From an uncultured Gammaproteobacteria bacterium (lineage in GTDB: Bacteria > Pseudomonadota > Gammaproteobacteria > Pseudomonadales > Pseudohongiellaceae), in the NCBI GenBank assembly GCA_913048385.1, contig CAJWVZ010000002.1:62001-126000 (forward strand): DNA of 64,000 nt, read 5' to 3'. This document shows positions 1-7,712 of the stretch, one piece after another (the stretch's first letter is position 1; every line of letters begins with the position of its first letter). Below the pieces are notes generated by a model. It was not told where the DNA came from, did no database searches, and saw only the letters and a program-made list of their open reading frames with translations. A program made the position numbers and the translations under genes.

Positions 1-87
1 TCTCTCCAACGGCGTAAGGACCTCCATCTTATCCATTGTCTCAGCATCAGCAGTCGCGACCGCGGCATTTTGATCATTATCAGCCAT
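1..87 (-). CDS. fliG: Flagellar motor switch protein FliG, N-terminal fragment
   Basis: Only the first 29 codons are in the window; the gene runs off the left edge. They read MADNDQNAAVATADAETMDK and then MEVLTPLER. The last residues resemble the FliG start just before the conserved AAILLLSLG segment, with an N-terminal extension. The position directly downstream of fliF is the usual fliF-fliG order. The gap to fliF is 18 nt. FliG is the rotor protein that binds FliF and takes torque from the stator. The assignment rests on synteny and a short match. Confidence 0.7.
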   Translation of the reverse strand, partial: MADNDQNAAVATADAETMDKMEVLTPLER

Positions 88-105
88 TTTATTAACCCCT
101 TTCCT

Positions 106-2094
106 TTAGCTCTGTTTGCCCGCAACCATTTTTTTCAGGAGACTAGCCACGCGACTTGAGTCCTCGTCTACCAACATTCGAACAATAGCAACCTTGTCAT
201 CATAAGTATTAGCGGTGTCGAGCATATCCGCTGAAATATTCGACTTTCGTGGCTTGAGTCGGGCTTTAATTTCTTCAAGGGTCTCACCAGTTTCTTCTGC
301 GTAAGCCTTAACCTCGTCTTTCGTGCGCAACACTGTTGTTCCGTCAATCAACAACTCCCCCTCGTCCAACGCAAACTCTTCATCGTCTTCGTCTTCGTCA
401 TTCTCAGAGTCTTTCTTATCATCACTGCCAGAATCAATTGCATCCTCTCCCTTCACACCAGTCGGAGAACCATCAGAGGCCGCTTCAAGCAAGGCCGGAT
501 CGATTGATGGTCTAGTTAAACCCCTAACCAGAGGTCTAATGACAAACAAAACTACCGCTAAAAAACATATAGCTATGAGCATCATTTTTGAGTAAGCCAT
601 AACACTCGCACTTTCATACCACGCCATCTCTACTTCACTCCCGTCGTCTCTAAACTGAGAGACCAATACCATAATAGAATCACCTCTCCCCTCGTCAATC
701 CCAACAGCTCGTGCCACTAGGCTCTGAATCGGAGCGGTATCGTAAACATTTTCTGTTCCATCGCTACTTAATGTATCGCCCGATATAGCGTCTCTATTAA
801 GTACAACGGCTACAGTAAGCTTCGTAACATCTCCAGAGGAATTTTTCTGATATTGGATTTCGCGATCGACCTCATAATTACGAGTCGTTTGACTACTGCG
901 CACTCCCAAAGTATTCGCGCCATCGGCATCAACGTTATTGTTCTCGACAAGCACAGTATCGGCAGGCGCAACGTTTGATGCGGAACCGGGAATTCCTGAA
1001 GCGGGGGTCGTACTTGAAGTATCGAGTATCAATATTTCTGACCGAGCTTTAGGACCTGTTCCGGCTCGATCGAAAATCTCTGAAGTCGACTCAAACTCAG
1101 AAAAATTTAACGTTACGTCTACGTCGGACCGAATATTTTCACGGCCAAAAATCGGTGTAAGAAGATCAATTATCTTGTCGCTATAATCATCCTCAACAGT
1201 TCGCTTAAAGGCGGCCTGTTCGCTTGCTTCTTGCAGTGCGGAATTATCTTTATCCGTTAAGAGGTTTCCCAATTGGTCTACGACAGATACGTCATCTAAT
1301 GAGAGATAGGGTACGCTTGAAGCTACGATGTTTACGATCGCCTGCACCTGCGCTGGACTTACGACACGGCCAGGAAAACTTGTCACTACCACCGAAGCCT
1401 TTGCCGGCTCCCTATTTCTAATGTAAGAACTTTGTCTTGGTGCTGCGAGGTGTACACGAGCCGCTTGAATTGTAGAGATTTGGACTATACTTTTTGAGAG
1501 TTCTATCTCAATAGCAGCGACGTACTGGGCTTGCTCCATAAACTGGCTCGTCGTCATAGAGGACGTAGAGCTGAGTGTGTCTAAGACCTGAGTGTTAGCA
1601 TCAGTCGGCAGACCATTAGTTGCTAATAACATCCTTGCCGCATAGTAATCATCAGATGGAACCATTAAGGTCCCTCGTTGATCATCCAGTGTTACCGCTA
1701 TATTCGCGTCCAGCAGTTGGTTAAAAGCCTCACCTCGATCAACTTCTGACATGTTCGGGTATAAAGCGCGTGTGGTACCAGAATTGAGCCACACGTAAAT
1801 GCTGATAAAAAATAACAACGCAAAAAGACCGACAAGCCCTGGAAGGGCCCTACGGACCAAAGGCTGCGCCATTAGTTCAGTTAAGCTTGGCACTCGTGAG
1901 GATGGTGCCGAGACCTCTTTAATCTCTGTAGACTCAGAATTTTCATTCTCAGTGGCTCTTTCTGGTTCAACAAGGTTTTCATCACCCACCATCTCAGTTT
2001 GATCCGCCGCGCCCTCAGGCATAGAGAGATCATTTGAGTCTCCTAAGTGGATCAATGTTTCTCCTGGAGGCTTAAGCGCAATTGAATCAGCCAT
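106..2094 (-). CDS. fliF: Flagellar MS-ring protein FliF
   Basis: FliF forms the inner-membrane MS ring on which the rotor and export gate assemble. The 662 residues have an acidic N-terminal tail of about 80 residues, which is longer than usual. A first membrane segment lies at about 84-103 and a periplasmic ring-building region follows (ALYPNMSEVDRGEAF near 110, then SKSIVQISTIQAARVHLAAP). A second membrane segment is near 501-523. The cytoplasmic tail carries a very acidic stretch (DEDEDDEEFALDEGE) and ends in a helix typical of the FliG-binding site. The gene follows fliE by 43 nt and is read with fliG. AAGGGA lies just upstream of the ATG as ribosome site. Confidence 0.97.
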   Translation of the reverse strand: MADSIALKPPGETLIHLGDSNDLSMPEGAADQTEMVGDENLVEPERATENENSESTEIKEVSAPSSRVPSLTELMAQPLVRRALPGLVGLFALLFFISIYVWLNSGTTRALYPNMSEVDRGEAFNQLLDANIAVTLDDQRGTLMVPSDDYYAARMLLATNGLPTDANTQVLDTLSSTSSMTTSQFMEQAQYVAAIEIELSKSIVQISTIQAARVHLAAPRQSSYIRNREPAKASVVVTSFPGRVVSPAQVQAIVNIVASSVPYLSLDDVSVVDQLGNLLTDKDNSALQEASEQAAFKRTVEDDYSDKIIDLLTPIFGRENIRSDVDVTLNFSEFESTSEIFDRAGTGPKARSEILILDTSSTTPASGIPGSASNVAPADTVLVENNNVDADGANTLGVRSSQTTRNYEVDREIQYQKNSSGDVTKLTVAVVLNRDAISGDTLSSDGTENVYDTAPIQSLVARAVGIDEGRGDSIMVLVSQFRDDGSEVEMAWYESASVMAYSKMMLIAICFLAVVLFVIRPLVRGLTRPSIDPALLEAASDGSPTGVKGEDAIDSGSDDKKDSENDEDEDDEEFALDEGELLIDGTTVLRTKDEVKAYAEETGETLEEIKARLKPRKSNISADMLDTANTYDDKVAIVRMLVDEDSSRVASLLKKMVAGKQS

Positions 2095-2137
2095 TACTAT
2101 TCCCTTGTGGTGTCAAATTTAATTTTTAAAAGATTAA

Positions 2138-2488
2138 TTAAACCGGCATATTCATTACTTCTTGATAAGCCGTCAAAATCTTATTTCTTACCTGCACGGT
2201 TGCCTCAAATGCCAGAGAGGCCTTTTGCATTTTCATTACGACTTCTGTCAGAGGGATATCCCCTCCCATTTGAAATTCGTTTTGAGACTCGGTCGCGATG
2301 GTTTGCAGCGCGTTCACTTCTGAAATAGATCCGCTGATTGCTTTACCAAGTTGCGCCGAAAAAGGTTGAGACAGCTCATTAGCATCATCAAGTACTTCTA
2401 TACCGACAGGACTTTTTGATGTCTCAATTTTGTTTTGTAATTCCCTTATCTGGGAAAGCAAGGACTCTGCTCCGTTACTAATTTCCAT
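2138..2488 (-). CDS. fliE: Flagellar hook-basal body protein FliE
   Basis: FliE links the MS ring to the proximal rod. The small protein (about 116 residues) has the family C-terminus: GDIPLTEVVMKMQKASLAFE followed by ATVQVRNKILTAYQEVMNMPV. I chose the second ATG (2488) because AGGAG lies 8 nt before it; the first ATG at 2494 is only about 2 nt from that site. The gene sits 11-17 nt after the sigma-54 activator, so the two are probably co-transcribed and then continue into fliF and fliG. Confidence 0.95.
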   Translation of the reverse strand: MEISNGAESLLSQIRELQNKIETSKSPVGIEVLDDANELSQPFSAQLGKAISGSISEVNALQTIATESQNEFQMGGDIPLTEVVMKMQKASLAFEATVQVRNKILTAYQEVMNMPV

Positions 2489-2505
2489 AGTCATATCTCC
2501 TCAAC

Positions 2506-3522
2506 CTATGTTCTTGCGTAAGCGCCGGGAACAGAAAAACCGGCTTTTCTAAACTCATAAAGCTTTTGACGAAGAGTTCGGGGGCTTATTCCCAACTCTG
2601 CGGCAGCCTTATCTCTGGTCGAGTGCATCTTTAATGCGTCAAGAATATCCTCAAGCTCTGACCCTGGCTGCCAATTGAATCGTCTCTTAGAATGTTGTAG
2701 GTCAAACACATTTGAATTTTTATCAGGGTAGCTATTTTCATTTCCCCGAGCATTATGCTCTGAGAAATCATCAAACATGATATTCTCTTCAAGGAGCCTG
2801 TCTCCCTCCAACAGGACCATTGCTCGCAAAATTACATTTTCCAATTCACGAACGTTACCGGGCCAATCGTGGTCAGTTAGCTTTTCAATAGCGTTCCTGC
2901 ATATTTCTGGCCTGAATGTGGATGCGTGTTTTTGAACAAAAATTCTGGTGAGGGGTTCGATATCGGCCTTGCGCTCACAGAGCCTTTTAATGCCCAAGAC
3001 AAAGCCACTAAGCCGAAAATATAAATCCTCGCGAAACAGCTTATTCTGGATAGATTCTTTAATATTTATGTTGGTGGCAGAAATAATTCTCACATCTACA
3101 TCAATAGGCTTCGTTGCACCAACGCGATAAATTTGCTTTTCTTGAAGGACCCTCAGCAATTTGGATTGCAACGCTATTGGCATCTCGCCAATTTCATCTA
3201 GGAATAACGTCCCACCTTTGGCTTCTTCAAAGAACCCTTTATTAACTTGATGAGCTCCGGTAAACGCACCTTTTTCGTGGCCGAATAATGTGTCTTCTAC
3301 TAGATTATCCGGTATTGCGGCACAGTTAAGCGCAACAAAGGGGAAATTAGAACGATTCGAAGATTCGTGCAGCACCTTGGCCAAGACTTCTTTACCCGTG
3401 CCTGAGGGCCCGGTGATCATAGCCGGAATCTCGGTTTTCGCAACCTTGGTTGCTAACTCAAAAAGCTTGACACTTTCTGGGTCGACGAATACGAATGGAT
3501 AGTCATCTGTTATATGGCTCAT
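2506..3522 (-). CDS. Sigma-54-dependent activator, FlrC/FleR-like, without receiver domain
   Basis: An AAA+ enhancer-binding protein for RpoN promoters, placed upstream of fliE-fliF as flrC/fleR is in Vibrio and Pseudomonas. Walker A is GPSGTGKE (38-45), the sigma-54 contact loop GAFTGA is at 85-90, and Walker B is GTLFLDEIG (about 104-112). A Fis-type helix-turn-helix lies at the C-terminus (STRDKAAAELGISPRTLRQK). FlrC/FleR normally has a REC domain and about 450 residues; this one has 338 and begins almost at the AAA+ domain. GGAAAGGTG before the ATG and a sigma-54 promoter 50-65 nt upstream argue that the start is real. No partner kinase is in the window. Confidence 0.88.
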   Translation of the reverse strand: MSHITDDYPFVFVDPESVKLFELATKVAKTEIPAMITGPSGTGKEVLAKVLHESSNRSNFPFVALNCAAIPDNLVEDTLFGHEKGAFTGAHQVNKGFFEEAKGGTLFLDEIGEMPIALQSKLLRVLQEKQIYRVGATKPIDVDVRIISATNINIKESIQNKLFREDLYFRLSGFVLGIKRLCERKADIEPLTRIFVQKHASTFRPEICRNAIEKLTDHDWPGNVRELENVILRAMVLLEGDRLLEENIMFDDFSEHNARGNENSYPDKNSNVFDLQHSKRRFNWQPGSELEDILDALKMHSTRDKAAAELGISPRTLRQKLYEFRKAGFSVPGAYART

Positions 3523-3572
3523 TAATCACCTTTCCGCTAAGCTCAAAAGAATTATTCTTGCTCAGTGAAATA

Positions 3573-3587
3573 GCAATATGCGTGCCA
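3573..3587 (-). promoter_or_regulatory. Sigma-54 promoter of the flrC-like/fliE/fliF operon
   Basis: On the minus strand this reads TGGCAC-GCATA-TTGC, matching the -24/-12 consensus with the right spacing. The predicted start of transcription is near 3561, giving a leader of about 40 nt before the ATG at 3522. It puts the activator under an upstream RpoN activator, probably the FlrA/FleQ-like protein at 8548-9702. Confidence 0.85.
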
Positions 3588-3759
3588 ACATTAATTTATC
3601 ATTTATTACAATAGCTTATGAGCTATCTGTCATTATTCAGACACAATCAAAAAAGGAAAATTCGAGGTTGCGTCACACTTGTGACAATTTCTTTCTGTGA
3701 TAAATGCGATGGGTCCCGAGACGGGTACTGGGGAGATTTCAGTTGGCCCTGTAAAGGAA

Positions 3760-3862
3760 AAATTTGGTCCAAGGCGTTTCGGGGAAGGAGGTCAGGGTTC
3801 TTCCCCTTCCCGCCTTGGACCAAATTTAGTTGCTGATGCCCCAATCTTATTTGGGCACCTGC
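3760..3862 (-). terminator. Hairpin module copy 1, downstream of flagellin 1
   Basis: Arms 3760-3776 and 3811-3827 are perfectly complementary over 17 bp. Inside the loop GGGGAAG (3781-3787) pairs with CTTCCCC (3800-3806). A second small hairpin follows at 3837-3857. Read on the minus strand, after the flagellin 1 stop, the large stem ends in AAATTTTTCC, as an intrinsic terminator would. A related copy lies at 5132-5233 with two compensatory stem changes, so the RNA fold appears to be selected. The surrounding 3523-3935 gap otherwise holds only the sigma-54 promoter and the hairpin at 3873-3922. Confidence 0.65.
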
Positions 3863-3872
3863 GAATAACGCA

Positions 3873-3922
3873 TCTAGCTGACCTGCCCTGACCTCTCAAC
3901 AACTTTGAACAGGTCAGCTAGA
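3873..3922 (-). terminator. Hairpin just after the flagellin 1 stop
   Basis: Arms 3873-3885 and 3910-3922 pair over 13 bp around a 24-nt loop, 14 nt past the flagellin 1 stop codon. There is no U-run right after it on the minus strand, so it may protect mRNA rather than terminate. The same hairpin lies at 6449-6498 after flagellin 3. Its loop contains the complement of the recurring GAGGTCAG motif. Confidence 0.5.
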
Positions 3923-3935
3923 CTAAGTAAACCTT

Positions 3936-5033
3936 TTACTTTAATAATGTTAGTACTGTTTGCTTGGCTTGGTTAGCCTGAGCGAGCATCGCGGTACTCG
4001 CCTGCGCAATGATCTGTGTCCGCGCAAGCTCAGAGGTCTCAATCGCATAATCAGCATCTTCAATACGGCTGCGTGATTGGTCCTGATTCTGGGCAACATT
4101 AAGCATATTATCGCCGGCATGTTGCAGTCTCGAGATGAAAGCACCGTATCGGGCGCGCTCCATAGAAACTGCAGTGATGGCCTTGTCAAGATTCGTCAGC
4201 GCAAATCCTGCGTTATCTTCACTAACAATGTTAATCCTCGCATCAGCAACACCCGCTCCAATAGCGCCGTTACCGACGAATAAGACTGCCGCGCCATAGG
4301 CCTGCGTCTCCGTGTCCTGAGCACTCAGAAGTGCCGCAGTTTTGATACCGTGGTTGTCGTTACCTGTAGCGTCATAGCCAGGTCGAGAAGCTGTAGTAAC
4401 CGTTCCAGCTGCTCCGGCAACCAGTGCGGCTGCAGGCGCTATTGCGGCTCCAGTCGCTGGATTAACCGTCTGCATGATCGTGGTGGCCTTTACTGCAGCC
4501 CTAGGATCAAAAGACCTAAGAGTCACCGCCATTGTCTGTGCCGTGCTCTTACCGAGTTGAATATTCACGGTTGTTGCGTTCAAACCGACAGCGGGAACAG
4601 CACCAGCGGCGGTATCACCGTCCATCAAGGTCATCGTGTTCCATGTTGTTTGCGTCGCGATGCGCTGCATCTCCAGAAATAACTGACCAAATTCCAAGTC
4701 CAAGGCCTGTCTGTCTGACCCTGAATAGGTACCTGACGCTGACTGAACCGCGAGCTCTCGCATACGCTGGAGTACATTGGCGATCTCAAGTGACGCCCCT
4801 TCAACAGTCTCTAACATAGAGATTGCGTCATTCGCGTTGCGAGTCGCCATTTCAAGGCCGCTGACCTCAGCTCTCATACGTTGGGATATCGCTACACCTG
4901 CCGCATCATCTTTGGCCGAGTTTATACGGAGACCTGTCGACAAACGTTCCATTGCTGTTTCTTGCAAGCGATCATTTCGGATGATCGCGTTGGTCGCAAT
5001 CTTGCCGGCAATATTAGTATTAATAACACTCAT
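3936..5033 (-). CDS. Flagellin 1 (identical to flagellin 3)
   Basis: A filament subunit of 365 residues. The N-terminal D0/D1 helices run from MSVINTN through MERLSTGLRINSAKDDAAG (LSTGLRI at 31-37) to LQRMRELAVQSA. The central part (about 160-285) is alanine- and glycine-rich. The C-terminal D1/D0 carries NVAQNQDQSRSRIEDADYA and ends STAMLAQANQAKQTVLTLLK. The protein is identical to flagellin 3, but its leader beyond 5048 is unrelated and I see no sigma-28 match there. GAGGTCAG before the ATG serves as ribosome site. Central-domain sequence is also nearly shared with flagellin 2. Confidence 0.97.
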   Translation of the reverse strand: MSVINTNIAGKIATNAIIRNDRLQETAMERLSTGLRINSAKDDAAGVAISQRMRAEVSGLEMATRNANDAISMLETVEGASLEIANVLQRMRELAVQSASGTYSGSDRQALDLEFGQLFLEMQRIATQTTWNTMTLMDGDTAAGAVPAVGLNATTVNIQLGKSTAQTMAVTLRSFDPRAAVKATTIMQTVNPATGAAIAPAAALVAGAAGTVTTASRPGYDATGNDNHGIKTAALLSAQDTETQAYGAAVLFVGNGAIGAGVADARINIVSEDNAGFALTNLDKAITAVSMERARYGAFISRLQHAGDNMLNVAQNQDQSRSRIEDADYAIETSELARTQIIAQASTAMLAQANQAKQTVLTLLK

Positions 5034-5077
5034 GAATCTGACCTCATTCCCTTACTACTTGTCTTAGTTCGGCTCTC

Positions 5078-5104
5078 TAATTTGATAATCATCAAGTCCG
5101 ATTG
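5078..5104 (+). promoter_or_regulatory. Possible plus-strand sigma-28 promoter, antisense to flagellin 2
   Basis: TAATTTGA-N11-TCCGATTG on the plus strand. The -10 is identical to that of the fliS promoter and the spacing is exact, but the -35 is weak. Transcription would start near 5111, cross the hairpin at 5132-5195 and run antisense into the 3' end of flagellin 2. It may be chance. Confidence 0.3.
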
Positions 5105-5131
5105 TTTTTTCCCTTAACTTACTGTTTAGAT

Positions 5132-5233
5132 ATTTGACCCAAGGCGTTTGGGGGAAGGAGGTCAGGGTTCTTCCCCTTCCCGCCTTGGGTCAAATTTTGT
5201 TGCAGGTGCCTCTGGCTTATTGGGCACCCGCGA
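5132..5233 (-). terminator. Hairpin module copy 2, downstream of flagellin 2
   Basis: Arms 5132-5146 and 5181-5195 pair over 15 bp around a 34-nt loop almost identical to that of copy 1. A second hairpin pairs 5205-5210 with 5223-5228. Against copy 1 the stem has G-C to A-T and T-A to C-G changes, both compensated. This copy has no clear U-run, so processing or mRNA protection is as likely as termination. Confidence 0.55.
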
Positions 5234-5244
5234 ACGCTTTGGCA

Positions 5245-5283
5245 GCTGATCTTGGTTTTGTGTACAAAATCTAAAAGATCGGC
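5245..5283 (-). terminator. Hairpin just after the flagellin 2 stop
   Basis: GCTGATCTT (5245-5253) pairs with AAGATCGGC (5275-5283) with one G-U pair. Inside, TTTTGT pairs with ACAAAA. It lies 16 nt past the stop codon, the same place as the 13-bp hairpins after flagellins 1 and 3, though the sequence differs. There is no U-run. Confidence 0.4.
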
Positions 5284-5299
5284 CGCGCGCCTATCGCCG

Positions 5300-6397
5300 C
5301 TATGATAAGAGGCTTAGCGTATGCTCTTTCATCGTATTAGCTTGAGCTAACATCGCCGTTCCGGCCTGCTGAAGAATGGCTTGCTTGGCAAGCGAGGATG
5401 TCTCAAATGCGTACTCCGCGTCAGCTACGACACTCTGCGACTGCGCATGATGCTGAGCGACGTGTGTATGGCTGTCGAATGTGTGCTCTAAACGGTTAAT
5501 ATAGGAGCCGTACCTCGCACGCTCAGTCGCCACAGCGGTGATCGCTTTGTCAAGATTCGTTAACGCAAAGCCTGCGTTATCCTCACTCAGGATATTGATT
5601 CGTGCATCGGCCACACCCGCTCCAATAGCGCCGTTACCGACGAACAAGACGGCAGCGCCGTAAGCCTGCGTCTCCGTGTCCTGAGCACTTAAGTTAGCCG
5701 CTGTCTTGAAACCGTGGTTGTCGTTACCTGTAGCGTCATACCCAGGTCGAGAAGCTGTAGTAACCGTTCCAGCTGCTCCGGCAACCAGTGCAGCTGCAGG
5801 CGCTATTGCGGCTCCTGTGACGGGATTCACTGTCTGCAAGATCGTTGTTGCTTTCACTGCCGCCCTCGGGTCCCAAGACCTAAAATTAAGATTCATGGTT
5901 TGGTTTTCATTTCTACCAACCTGAATCGTGACCTGCGAGGCGTTGACCGCTACAGCGGGAACAGCGCCAGCGGCAGTGTTACCGTCCATCAAGGTCATCG
6001 TGTTCCAAGTTGTCTGAGTTGCGATGCGCTGCATCTCGAGGAATAGTTGACCAAATTCCAAGTCTAAGGCACCCCGATCGGATCCTGTCAAAGTTCCACT
6101 CGCCGCTTGAACAGCAAGCTCCCGCATGCGTTGAAGATTGTTACCAATCTCGACTGCCGCGCCCTCAACGGTTTCGACCATAGAAATTGCATCATTTACA
6201 TTTCTAGCCGCCATCTCAAGTCCAGTGACCTGTACCTTCATCCTCTCGCTTACCGCCAGACCAGCAGCGTCGTCTTGCGCCCCATTGATACGGAGACCTG
6301 TGGATAGCCGCTCCATCGCAACTCCCTGGTCTCTGTCAAATCGATTGACTGCGTTAGTTGCAATCGTAGAAGTAATATTAGTGTTTAAGACTGTCAT
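5300..6397 (-). CDS. Flagellin 2, histidine-rich D1 variant
   Basis: Also 365 residues, with the canonical N-terminal D0/D1 (MERLSTGLRINGAQDDAAG, LQRMRELAVQAA) and a C-terminus ending GTAMLAQANTMKEHTLSLLS. D0/D1 differ clearly from flagellins 1 and 3, while residues about 188-290 are almost identical to them, the reverse of the usual pattern. In the C-terminal D1 helix, five histidines (305, 310, 312, 316, 317) fall in 13 residues (EHTFDSHTHVAQHH) where flagellin 1 has QHAGDNMLNVAQNQ. GAGGTCAG precedes the ATG. Only 42 bp separate it from the flagellin 3 repeat and no promoter is evident, so it may be read through from flagellin 3. Confidence 0.97.
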   Translation of the reverse strand: MTVLNTNITSTIATNAVNRFDRDQGVAMERLSTGLRINGAQDDAAGLAVSERMKVQVTGLEMAARNVNDAISMVETVEGAAVEIGNNLQRMRELAVQAASGTLTGSDRGALDLEFGQLFLEMQRIATQTTWNTMTLMDGNTAAGAVPAVAVNASQVTIQVGRNENQTMNLNFRSWDPRAAVKATTILQTVNPVTGAAIAPAAALVAGAAGTVTTASRPGYDATGNDNHGFKTAANLSAQDTETQAYGAAVLFVGNGAIGAGVADARINILSEDNAGFALTNLDKAITAVATERARYGSYINRLEHTFDSHTHVAQHHAQSQSVVADAEYAFETSSLAKQAILQQAGTAMLAQANTMKEHTLSLLS

Positions 6398-6439
6398 TTC
6401 TCTGACCTCTCTGTAGCATTCAATTTTTTATTTGTTTTA

Positions 6440-7624
6440 AATAACGCATCTAGCTGACCTGCCCTGACCTCTCAACAACTTTGAACAGGTCAGCTAGACT
6501 AAGTAAACCTTTTACTTTAATAATGTTAGTACTGTTTGCTTGGCTTGGTTAGCCTGAGCGAGCATCGCGGTACTCGCCTGCGCAATGATCTGTGTCCGCG
6601 CAAGCTCAGAGGTCTCAATCGCATAATCAGCATCTTCAATACGGCTGCGTGATTGGTCCTGATTCTGGGCAACATTAAGCATATTATCGCCGGCATGTTG
6701 CAGTCTCGAGATGAAAGCACCGTATCGGGCGCGCTCCATAGAAACTGCAGTGATGGCCTTGTCAAGATTCGTCAGCGCAAATCCTGCGTTATCTTCACTA
6801 ACAATGTTAATCCTCGCATCAGCAACACCCGCTCCAATAGCGCCGTTACCGACGAATAAGACTGCCGCGCCATAGGCCTGCGTCTCCGTGTCCTGAGCAC
6901 TCAGAAGTGCCGCAGTTTTGATACCGTGGTTGTCGTTACCTGTAGCGTCATAGCCAGGTCGAGAAGCTGTAGTAACCGTTCCAGCTGCTCCGGCAACCAG
7001 TGCGGCTGCAGGCGCTATTGCGGCTCCAGTCGCTGGATTAACCGTCTGCATGATCGTGGTGGCCTTTACTGCAGCCCTAGGATCAAAAGACCTAAGAGTC
7101 ACCGCCATTGTCTGTGCCGTGCTCTTACCGAGTTGAATATTCACGGTTGTTGCGTTCAAACCGACAGCGGGAACAGCACCAGCGGCGGTATCACCGTCCA
7201 TCAAGGTCATCGTGTTCCATGTTGTTTGCGTCGCGATGCGCTGCATCTCCAGAAATAACTGACCAAATTCCAAGTCCAAGGCCTGTCTGTCTGACCCTGA
7301 ATAGGTACCTGACGCTGACTGAACCGCGAGCTCTCGCATACGCTGGAGTACATTGGCGATCTCAAGTGACGCCCCTTCAACAGTCTCTAACATAGAGATT
7401 GCGTCATTCGCGTTGCGAGTCGCCATTTCAAGGCCGCTGACCTCAGCTCTCATACGTTGGGATATCGCTACACCTGCCGCATCATCTTTGGCCGAGTTTA
7501 TACGGAGACCTGTCGACAAACGTTCCATTGCTGTTTCTTGCAAGCGATCATTTCGGATGATCGCGTTGGTCGCAATCTTGCCGGCAATATTAGTATTAAT
7601 AACACTCATGAATCTGACCTCATT
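6440..7624. repeat. 1,185-bp direct repeat, copy B (flagellin 3)
   Basis: Second copy of the 3864-5048 segment in the same orientation. It includes the 3' hairpin (arms 6449-6461 and 6486-6498), the whole flagellin frame and the ribosome site. Identity stops at 7624 in the leader, so the upstream promoter at 7686-7712 belongs to this copy only. Confidence 0.93.
6512..7609 (-). CDS. Flagellin 3 (identical to flagellin 1)
   Basis: A filament subunit identical to flagellin 1 (365 residues; domains as there). An in-frame ATG 45 nt further upstream would add 15 residues. I chose MSVINTN at 7609 because GAGGTCAG sits just before it and flagellin 1 can only start there. It has its own sigma-28 promoter at 7686-7712 with an adjacent ATTTTT repeat, so it is probably the strongly expressed, late-class copy. 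The divergent neighbour is fliS. Confidence 0.97.
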   Translation of the reverse strand: MSVINTNIAGKIATNAIIRNDRLQETAMERLSTGLRINSAKDDAAGVAISQRMRAEVSGLEMATRNANDAISMLETVEGASLEIANVLQRMRELAVQSASGTYSGSDRQALDLEFGQLFLEMQRIATQTTWNTMTLMDGDTAAGAVPAVGLNATTVNIQLGKSTAQTMAVTLRSFDPRAAVKATTIMQTVNPATGAAIAPAAALVAGAAGTVTTASRPGYDATGNDNHGIKTAALLSAQDTETQAYGAAVLFVGNGAIGAGVADARINIVSEDNAGFALTNLDKAITAVSMERARYGAFISRLQHAGDNMLNVAQNQDQSRSRIEDADYAIETSELARTQIIAQASTAMLAQANQAKQTVLTLLK

Positions 7625-7685
7625 TTTTTGATTCTCGCATTTTCTATTCCGCAAAAATCAGGAGTTTTATTTTGTTACACCTGGC

Positions 7686-7712
7686 CAATCGACATCGACC
7701 TTTTTTATTTTA
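7686..7712 (-). promoter_or_regulatory. Sigma-28 (FliA) promoter of flagellin 3
   Basis: On the minus strand: TAAAATAA-N11-GTCGATTG, with exact FliA spacing and a -10 matching those of fliS, flgM and the flgP operon in this window. The predicted start is near 7680, giving a leader of about 70 nt. Confidence 0.75.

Larger units (their letters stand above)
3864..5048. repeat. 1,185-bp direct repeat, copy A (flagellin 1)
   Basis: This segment recurs at 6440-7624 with an offset of 2,576 bp and no difference that I can find. It covers the flagellin reading frame, the 3' hairpin and 15 bp of leader including the ribosome site. The flanks on both sides differ. It marks a recent duplication or gene conversion and is a substrate for homologous recombination that would remove flagellin 2. 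Confidence 0.93.

Noticed and set aside
4350-4682. 110-codon plus-strand frames opposite the flagellins, repeated at 6926-7258
   Set aside because: Arginine/cysteine-rich shadows of the Ala/Gly-rich flagellin central domain on the other strand; they recur only because the flagellin DNA is repeated.
7610-7654. Upstream ATG extension of flagellin 3
   Set aside because: The 15 extra residues are outside the repeat, absent from flagellin 1, and the GAGGTCAG ribosome site belongs to the inner ATG.
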